From: Salmo trutta
Lineage: Eukaryota > Chordata > Actinopteri > Salmoniformes > Salmonidae
DNA length: 64,000 nucleotides
Direction: 5' to 3'
NCBI RefSeq assembly: GCF_901001165.1
Contig: NC_042961.1
Coordinates: forward strand, 7,983,897 to 8,047,896
Position numbers and translations under genes: made by a program. Shown piece by piece: positions 56,691 to 64,000 of this stretch (its first letter is position 1; every line of letters begins with the position of its first letter). The notes beneath the pieces are model-generated. The model ran no database searches. It was given only the letters and a program-made list of their open reading frames with translations, and had not been told where the DNA came from.

Positions 56691-58981
56691 TATTTAATTT
56701 ATTTATTTCACCTTTATTTAACCAGGTAGGCTAGTTGAGAACAAGTTCTCATTTACAACTGTGACCTGGCCAAGATAAAGCAGAGCTACACATGGAATAA
56801 ACAAAACATACAGTCAATAATACTGTAGAAAAAAAGAAAAAAAGTTTATGTGAGTGCAGTGAGTGCAAATGAGGTAAGATAAGGGAGATAAGGCAATAAA
56901 TAGGCCATGGTGGCGAAGTAATTACAATATAGCAATTAAACACTGGAATGGTAGATGTGCAGAAGATGAATGTGCAAGTAGAGATACTGGGGTGCAAAGG
57001 AGCAAGATAAATAAAATAAATACAGTAAGGGGATGAGGTAGATAGATGGGCTCTTTACAGATGGGCTATGTACAGGTGCAGTGATCTGTGAGCTGCTCTG
57101 ACAGCTGGTGCTTAAAGCTAGTGAGGGAGATATGAGTCTCCAGCTTCAGTGATTTTTGCAGTTCGTTCCAGTCATTGGCAGCAGAGAACTGGAAGGAAAG
57201 GCGACCAAAGGAGGAATTGGCTTTGGGGGTGACCAGTGAGATATACCTGCTGGAGCGCGTGCTACGAGTGGGTGCTGCTATGGTGACCAGCGAGCTGAGA
57301 TAAGGCGGGGCTTTACCTAGCAGAGACTTGTAGATAACCTGTAGCCAGTGGGTTTGGCGACAAGTATGAAGCGAGGGCCAACCAACAAGAGTGTACAGGT
57401 CGCAGTGGTGGGTTGTGTATGGGGCTTTGGTGACAAAATGGATGGCACTGTGATAGACTGCATCCAGTTTGTTGAGTAGAGTGTTGGAGGCTATTTTATA
57501 GATGATGTCGCCGAAATCGAGGATCGGTAGGATGGTCAGTTTTACGAGGGTATGTTTGGCAGCATAAGTGAAGGATGCTTTGTTGCGAAATAGGAAGCCA
57601 ATTCTAGATTTAATTTTGGATTGGAGATGCTTAATGTGAGTCTGGAAGGAGAGTTTACAGTCTAGCCAGACACACAGGTATTTGTAGTTATCCACATATT
57701 CTAAGTCAGAGCCGTCCATAGTAGTGATGCTGGACAGGCGGGCAGGTGCGGGCAGTGATCGATTGAATAGCATGCATTTAGTTTTACTTGCATTTAAGAG
57801 CAGTTGGAGGCCACAGAAGGAGAGTTGTATGGCACTAAAGCTCGTCTGGAGGTTAGTTAACACAGTGTCCAAAGAGGGGCCAGAAGTATACAGAATGGTG
57901 TCGTCTGCGTTGAGGTGGATCAGAGAATCACCAGCAGCAAGAGCAACATCATTGATGTATACATAGAAAAGAGTCAGCCCGAGAATTGAACCCTGTGGCA
58001 CCCCCATAGAGACTGCCAGAGGTCCGGACAACAGGCCCTCCGATTTGACACACTGAACTCTATCAGAGAAGTAGTTGGTAAACCAGGCGAGGCAATAATT
58101 TGAGAAACCAAGGCTGTCGAGTCTGCCAATAAGAATGTGGTGATTGACAGAGTCGAAAGCCTTGGCCAGGTCGATGAATACGGCTGCACAGTAATGTCTC
58201 TTATCGATGGCGGGTATGATGTCATATAGGACCTTGAGCGTGGCTGAGGTGCACCCATGACCAGCTCTGAAACCAGATTGCATAGCGGAGAAGGTACGGT
58301 GGGATTCGAAATGGTCGGTAATCTGTTTGTTAACTTGGCTTTCGAAGACCTTAGAAAGACAGGGTAGAATAGATATAGGTCTGTAGCAGTTTGGGTCTAG
58401 AGTGTCACCCCCTTTGAAGAGGGGGATGACCGCGGCAGCTTTCCAATCTTTGGGAATCTCAGATAATACAAAAGAGAGGTTGAACAGGCTAGTAATAGGG
58501 GTTGCAACAATTTCAGAAGATAATTTAGCCCGGCTGATTTGTAGGGGTCCAGATTTTGCAGCTCTTTCAGAACATCAGCTATCTGGATTTGGGTGAAGGA
58601 GAAATGGTGGGGGCTTTGGCGGTTTGCTGTGGAGGGTGCCGGGCAGTTGACCGGGGTAGGGGTAGCCAGGTGGAAAGCATGGCCAGCCGTAGAGAAATGC
58701 TTGTTGAAATTCTCAATTATAGTGGATTTATTGGTGGTAACAGTGTTTCCTAGCCTCAGAGCAGTGGGCAGCTGGGAGGAGGTGCTCTTATTCTCCATGG
58801 ACTTCACAGTGTCCCAGAACTTTTTGGAGTTTGTACTACAGGATGCAAATTTCTGTTTGAAAAAGCTAGCCTTAGCTTTCCTAACTGCCTGTGTATATTT
58901 GTTCCTAACTTACCTGAAAAGTTGCATATCACGGGGGCTACTCGATGCTAATGCAGAACGCCACAGGATGTTTTTGTGCTG
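56691..58981 (-). mobile_element. LINE, 5'-truncated, inserted in the minisatellite
   Basis: The 3' end on the minus strand is AATAAATAAATTAAAT at 56691. The 5' truncation at 58981 passes directly into TCATAATACAATATCAG of the array. Before the tail lies a stretch (ACCTTTATTTAACCAGGTAG read on the plus strand) shared with SlmI SINE tails at 21395 and 22541. Confidence 0.92.
57066..58283 (-). pseudogene. LINE reverse transcriptase, 405-codon open frame
   Basis: RT blocks: FIDLAKAFDSVNH (36-48), SMGVPQGSILG (92-102), then NADDTILY (125-132) where YADD is usual, SKTKCMLFNRS, and the C-terminus FKHQLSEQLTDHCTCT. The Tyr-to-Asn change in the YADD box leaves both Asp residues. Upstream sequence of the same LINE continues out of frame to about 58807 (KELQNLDPYKSAGLN). 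No endonuclease. A dead 5'-truncated copy despite the long frame. Confidence 0.9.
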
Positions 58982-59193
58982 GTCATAATACAATATCAGT
59001 GTAAAAATACAACGTCAATGTCATAATACAATGTAAGTATCACAATGCAATATCAGTGTCATAATACAATGTCAGTTTAATAATACAATGGTCAGTGTTA
59101 TAATACAATGTCAGTGTCATAATACAATGTCAGTGTCATAATACAACGTAAGTATCATAATACAATATCAGTGTAAAAATACAACGTCAATGT

Positions 59194-60664
59194 TGTCGTG
59201 TCTTTGGGCACCATTAACTGAAGACATGTTTATCAAAATAACTCCCTGTAATTATTATCACGCGATTAAACTGATTAATCGTTTAACTGTAATTAACTAG
59301 GAGATCGGGGCACCAAGGAAAATATTCAGATTACAAAGTTATAATTTTCCTAATATAACTTTCCTATATTATAACATTATATATTATAGTATAGGCCGAT
59401 TATCTTCTGGTTTAAATGGTGTATTTTACCTCGCGTCCAGTCTCATTCCAAACGTCGTAAATTGTTGTATCTGCACGAACCCAGCCTTTACTAAATCATC
59501 CATACATCAACTGTCTTAAAATCATTTATTTACTAAACAAAGTAATTCACAGAAAGTATACAAACAGTAATTATCGTCACAAAGAATTGGTAGAGTAATG
59601 TGCCCTAGTGGGCTAAACAGGCATGGCTGGTGTCTTGTTAAACAAAGGGTCATAAAGGGCAGCTGAGAAGACACTACAGAGTTGATAAATATTAACAATT
59701 GATATGCTAATCCTTTGCACATGAACGCTCACTCATTCGGGAACAATTGCAATCAATATATATTTACGCTCAGTGTGTCGTCGGGATCCTTGTTGGAGAG
59801 TTTTTGTCCTGTTGGAGAGTTTTTGTCCGCATTCTCTCTCTCTCGGTTAGAATGGATCTTTCAAAGCGACATTCATTCATGTCGTTATAGAATGGATGTT
59901 TCGTCGGTCTTCACGTTCAATGATATTAATTAATAGTCTGCAGCTAGAAATTCTATCAAAGACTTGTTATTATTCTGTCGGTATCGATAGTCTAAAACTT
60001 TAACCACGTGGTATGGTTAAAGTTAAGTAGAAGGATGCAGGGTCAAACCTATTGGCCAACTCGTAATGAAGTGGAGGCCTGGTCTGGTGATAGAAACCTT
60101 GGGTGGGGGTTTTATTCTGAATGACAGAAAAAGGCTGTCTCATGACGCCAGGTCTCGTCTGTTCATGGGGGCGTGCTGATGACTTGGTAAAACTTTAAAC
60201 AGAAAATACAATTCTCTCACATTAACATCTTACAAGCATCCCAACATATTCCAAATAGCTTTAATCTTTTTAAATCATTGTATACAACCATTTAGATGCA
60301 AGTCCCATAGCTGAGGCTATTATATAAACCTTAGTATGGTAATATAGCAATAATGTTTCTAATGAGCCTCACAAAATTGTACCAAGCGGACCAGTTCGTA
60401 GCTGGATCCTTCACCGATCTTTTATACCTTCTCCAGAACATAAATGTCGTTCGGTTCCCCAATTCTGTGAGTTGGAAGAATTTCCTTTGTCTCTCTATGA
60501 AACCCCTCTCTGTCTCAACTGGGCCATGCGGCAGGACATTCTCCTTTAGAATTTTACGACCGCCTTCACAGGGCCTGGGTAGGGAGAGGTAGGTAGGGGG
60601 ATGGTGCAAGGGGGAGGGCATCAACTGTGTTCTCTGTACCCAGAGAGAGGGCAACGTCATGACA
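59194..60664 (-). mobile_element. large LTR-like insertion (putative solo LTR)
   Basis: 1471 bp with TG..CA ends. On the minus strand it begins TGTCATGACGTTGCC at 60664 and ends AAAGACACGACA at 59194. ATGT lies on both sides (59190-59193 and 60665-60668). The minus strand has TATAAAAG near 60424-60417 and AATAAA near 59533-59528, a promoter-to-poly(A) order that suits an LTR. A 4-bp duplication is typical of several retroviral-type elements. No coding sequence. Confidence 0.55.
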
Positions 60665-60786
60665 ATGTCATAATACAATGTAAGTAGCATAATGCAATAT
60701 CAGTGTCATAATACAATATCAATGTAATAATACAATGTCAGCGTCATAATAACTGATCGGTCCGCTCAAGCCCTCTACCTTATAGT

Positions 60787-60990
60787 GGCTCCCGACTGGC
60801 GCAGCGTTCTAAGGCAGTACATCTCAGTGCTAGAGGCGTCTGTACAGACACTGGTTCGATTCCAGGCTGTATCACAACCGGTCGTGATTGGGAGTCCCAT
60901 ATGGCGGCACACAATTGGCCCAGCGTCGTCCGGGTTAGAGTTTCGCCGGGTAGGCCATTATTGTAAATAATAATTTGTTAAAAAGAAATA
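60787..60990 (+). mobile_element. tRNA-derived SINE, complete head and body
   Basis: A box near GACTGGCGCAGCGTTCTAAG, B box CTGGTTCGATTCCAGGCTGT, and a body with GTGATTGGGAGTCCCATATG and CCAGCGTCGTCCGGGTTAGA. The tail, AGGCCATTATTGTAAATAAT, is of SlmI type. Confidence 0.88.
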
Positions 60991-61801
60991 GTGTTAGTTG
61001 TGTCTCTCCAGTACTGAGTCATGCAACAGTAGCCCAGAAGATTGTGATGGACTGAATTGTCCTCATTATTAGACCTTAAGAGAGGGAGGATTTACCCATT
61101 TGATCACGTAGCCACTGTCTCTTGCATTGTTCCATTTCGACTGGAGATGTTTTTTCGATTTTAGAACATTTTCTGAGAATTGCATAATGGGAATGCATAA
61201 TAAGAACATTTATAATGCCTTATGAGCTATGTATGATGCTTCATCATGTTAAGTTCTCACAATACATTTCTCACAAAAGTAGTACTACGTGCTGAGAAAT
61301 AATTAGTATAAATTAGGTCACTTCATGACAACTTTCGGTGTAAATAGATCCGACCTGGGTTCAAATACAGTGCATGTGTATTTGAGTATTTGTTATACGG
61401 GTTCACATTAAAGCTCTCAGGCTGAATAGTTGCCTCAAGGACCCATACGTTGATTTTACTCCATCTTGGACATTTTGGAACACCTTTGAAAAACGTATAC
61501 TCATGAACCATAATTCCAAATAACACCAGCATGTAGGCCCATGGTACATCTCTTAACCTAGTTTGAGAAAAGCTAAGGGATTTTTTAAGGGATGGCTGAA
61601 TGCTAATGCTAAAAATAATCCTAAAAAAATCTTCATGGATTTAAAGTCAGATCCACTCCAAATGTGTTATTTGGACTCATGACAATAGACCCTAAAGAGT
61701 TTGAGAAAATAATGTTAATACATTCAAAGATGGCCAGTATGAATATTAGCACAAATGCTAATATGCTAATTCTCATTAACTGCAGGACAAAATGACACTC
61801 A
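60991..61801. other. spacer, partly repeated beyond the next LINE
   Basis: The phrase GTTTGAGAAAAGCTAAGGGA at 61561 recurs at 62328 on the far side of the LINE, and GCTAATGCTAA-rich text occurs on both sides. No gene. Confidence 0.45.
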
Positions 61802-62330
61802 GCTTACATTAACATTTACATTTAAGTCATTTAGCAGACGCTCTTATCCAGAGCGACTTACAAATTGGTGCATTCACCTTATGATATCCAGTGGAACAAC
61901 CACTTTACAATAGTGCATCTAAATCTTTTAATGGGGGGGGGGGTTAGAAGGATTACTTTATCCTATCCTAGGTATTCCTTAAAGAGGTGGGGTTTCAGGT
62001 GTCTCTGGAAGGTGGTGATTGACTCCGCTGTCCTGGCGTCGTGAGGGAGCTTGTTCCACCATTGGGGTGCCAGAGCAGCGAACAGTTTTGACTGGGCTGA
62101 GCGGGAACTGTGCTTCCTCAGAGGTAGGGAGGCGAGCAGGCCAGAGGTGGATGAACGCAGTGCCCTTGTTTGGGTGTAGGGCCTGATCAGAGCATGAAGG
62201 TACGGAGGTGCCGTTCCCCTCACAGCTCCGTAGGCAAGCACCATGGTCTTGTAGCGGATGCGAGCTTCAACTGGAAGCCAGTGGAGAGAGCGGAGGAGCG
62301 GGGTGACGTGAGAGAACTTGGGAAGGTTTG
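61802..62330 (-). mobile_element. RSg-1-like LINE 3' end
   Basis: Minus frame 62244-61963 ends with FAALAPQWWNKLPHDARTAE and TTFQRHLKPHLFKEYLG, a LINE C-terminus. The 3'UTR runs to a tail, TAAGTCGCTCTGGATAAGAG (minus), the same as the HpaI SINE tail at 23541-23700 and 30283-30439. 5'-truncated. Confidence 0.88.
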
Positions 62331-63105
62331 AGAAAAGCTAAGGGACCGGTCAAAAGGTAGCCGAGTTATTCACAAATCAAAAATCTGATTTTACATGGCC
62401 ATTTTAAACCACTGTAAATCCACAGTGGCCTATCAACTTGAAACTTCAGTCATCGGTTTCATTGACATCCCTAAGATGAACCACACTGAATTTGGTAGTG
62501 ATATCTCAAAAAATAAGGAAACTATTAACTCATTCTTTCCATATGAAACTTCAATACTCAAAATCATCTACAATCATTTTCTCATCGTGAACTATACATC
62601 AGATTCACTCCATATTTTGTATTTATACTAATTACATCGGTCTTCAATGGTTTTGAGAAGAAAAAAAAAATGGCTGCACTGTACATATACTCTAGAGGCA
62701 TGTTAGCACATATGCTAATGTTATAAATACTTTTAAATCTTCTTATCGTGAACCATAAATCAGATTGACTCCAGATTTAGTATATAGACTCCGTGAATTA
62801 GGGCTTTATTAAATCCGTATCATCGGAATTCACCGTTACAGCGTGACTGAAATTTTAAGCCAATGTTGCCGCGTTAGCGGAGACTGCAGTCACGGTAAAT
62901 GCTGCAGATGTCGGCTCAATAGGAAATTACCTTTACATGTCAGCGATACAGATTGAATAGAGCCTTTAGCCTCTAATGACTTTGAGAATGATTAGTTGCT
63001 GCATTCAAAGTCGGCAATGCTACACCAGATGGCACCATATCACACCAGGGCAATAAGAACTGATCCAATGGACATTGGACCATACAATTTAGAATGTAAA
63101 CCTTA
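62331..63105. other. no gene seen
   Basis: Spacer with the repeated phrases noted for 60991-61801. Confidence 0.4.
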
Positions 63106-64000
63106 CAGTGAGGTAAAAAAGTATTTGATCCCCTGCTGATTTTGTACGTTTGCCCACTGACAAAGAAATGATCAGTCCATAATTTTAATGGTAGGTTTAT
63201 TTGAACAGTGAGAGACAGAATAACAACAAAAAAATCCAGAAAAACACATGTCAAAAATGTTAGAAATTGATTTGCATTTTAATGAGGAAAATAAGTATTT
63301 GACCCCCTCTCAATCAGAAAGATTTCTGGCTCCCAGGTGTCTTTTATACAGGTAACGAGCTGAGATTAGGAGCACACTCTTAAAGGGAGTGCTCCTAATC
63401 TCAGCTTGTTACCTGTATAAAAGACACCTGTCCACAGAAGCAATCAATCAATCAGATTCCAAACTCTCCACCATGGCCAAGACCAAAGAGCTCTCCAAGG
63501 ATGTCAGGGACAAGATTGTAGACCTACACAAGGCTGGAATGGGCTACAAGACCATCGACAAGCAGCTTGGTGAGAAGGTGACAACAGTTGGTGCGATTAT
63601 TCACAAATGGAAGAAACACAAAAGAACTGTCAATCTCCCTCGGCCTGGGGCTCCATGCAAGATCTCACCTCGTGGAGTTGCAATGATCATGAGAACGGGG
63701 AGGAATCAGCCCAAAACTACACGGGAGGATCTTGTCAATGATCTCAAGGCAGCTGGGACCATAGTCACCAAGAAAATAATTGGTAACACACTACGCCGTG
63801 AAGGACTGAAATCCTGCAGCGCCCGCAAGGTCCCCCTGCTCAAGAATACATATACATGCCCATCTGAAGTTTGCCAATGAACATCTGAATGATTCAGAGG
63901 ACAACTGGGGGAAAGTGTTGTGGTCAGATGAGACCAAAATGGAGCTCTTTGGCATCAACTCAACTCGACGTGTTTGGAGGAGGAGGAATGCTGCCTATGA
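63106..64000 (+). mobile_element. Tc1-like (DTSsa-type) element, cut by the window end
   Basis: Begins CAGTGAGGTAAAAAAGTATT after TA (63104-63105). A long hairpin at 63331-63430 (GGTGTCTTTTATACAGGTAA..reverse) precedes the transposase. The right end lies outside the window. Confidence 0.92.
63473..64000 (+). pseudogene. Tc1 transposase N-terminus, frameshifted, incomplete
   Basis: Starts MAKTKELSKDVRDKIVDLHK, then the helix-turn-helix region (GYKTIDKQLGEKVTTVGAII), a GRPR-like linker (LPRPGAPCKISPRG) and RREGLKSCSARKVPLLK. A small indel near 63845 shifts the frame and ends it at 63880. The original frame resumes with FANEHLNDSEDNW and the first catalytic block LWSDETKMELFGI (63920-63958). 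Cut by the window end. Confidence 0.9.

Larger units (their letters stand above)
55113..60752. repeat. 19-bp AT-rich minisatellite in four segments
   Basis: The unit is ATAATACAATGTCAGTGTC with TATCAGTGTA-type variants. Segments lie at about 55113-55537, 55919-56690, 58982-59193 and 60665-60752, together about 1.5 kb or some 78 copies. Three insertions separate them. The phase continues across the first insertion. Confidence 0.95.

Overview
This window is vertebrate nuclear DNA, almost certainly from a salmonid fish. Three things point there: split genes with GT-AG introns (scd, a ddit4-like gene), tRNA-derived SINEs of the salmonid HpaI and SlmI types, and many Tc1-like transposons of salmonid kinds, one of them with Sleeping-Beauty-type termini. 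I see no prokaryotic operon, rRNA, CRISPR array or functional tRNA gene. Most of the 64 kb is transposon-derived and much of it is nested.

Genes. (1) A complete acyl-CoA (stearoyl-CoA) desaturase gene runs on the minus strand from a TATA/CCAAT promoter near 11,060 down to a probable poly(A) site near 275. It has one noncoding exon and five coding exons (331 aa) with all three histidine boxes. (2) A decayed trmt2b-like tRNA methyltransferase copy lies on the minus strand at 25,549-28,172. It lacks the SAM-binding core and carries an in-frame stop. (3) A two-exon ddit4/REDD1-like gene (230 aa) lies on the minus strand at 36,591-37,573, with a plausible hypoxia-response core upstream. An exon-like stretch at 33,841-33,979 remains unidentified.

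Repeats, left to right. The scd introns hold palindromes, a SINE, and a MITE (5.3-7.2 kb) interrupted by a TTAA-flanked piggyBac-like element. Upstream of scd (11.5-19.5 kb) is a locally repeated unit of about 0.5 kb, broken by a foldback Tc1 element (11,713-15,611) and a hAT element (16,334-18,194). The foldback Tc1 itself carries a TTA-flanked element containing a 1.35 kb G-rich 31-bp minisatellite. From 19 to 25 kb there are SINEs, two short tandem arrays, MITEs and Tc1 remains. From 28.8 to 34.8 kb there is a second piggyBac-like copy, an HpaI SINE and a LINE. A LINE at 39.5-43.5 kb is split by a Sleeping-Beauty-type Tc1 exactly beside its YADD motif. A minus-strand Tc1 (43.6-47.9 kb) is split by a Ty3/gypsy element with 5-bp target duplications. 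At 50-53.3 kb there are two more Tc1 elements, then a (CA)56 run and (CAGA)n. A 19-bp minisatellite (55.1-60.75 kb) is interrupted by a solo LTR, a LINE and a large LTR-like insertion. The window ends inside another Tc1 element.

The genes do not form a pathway. scd makes monounsaturated fatty acids in the ER, and ddit4 is a stress-induced inhibitor of mTORC1 signalling. I found no convincing new multi-gene system. The most interesting material is the transposon nesting and the G-rich minisatellite just upstream of scd.
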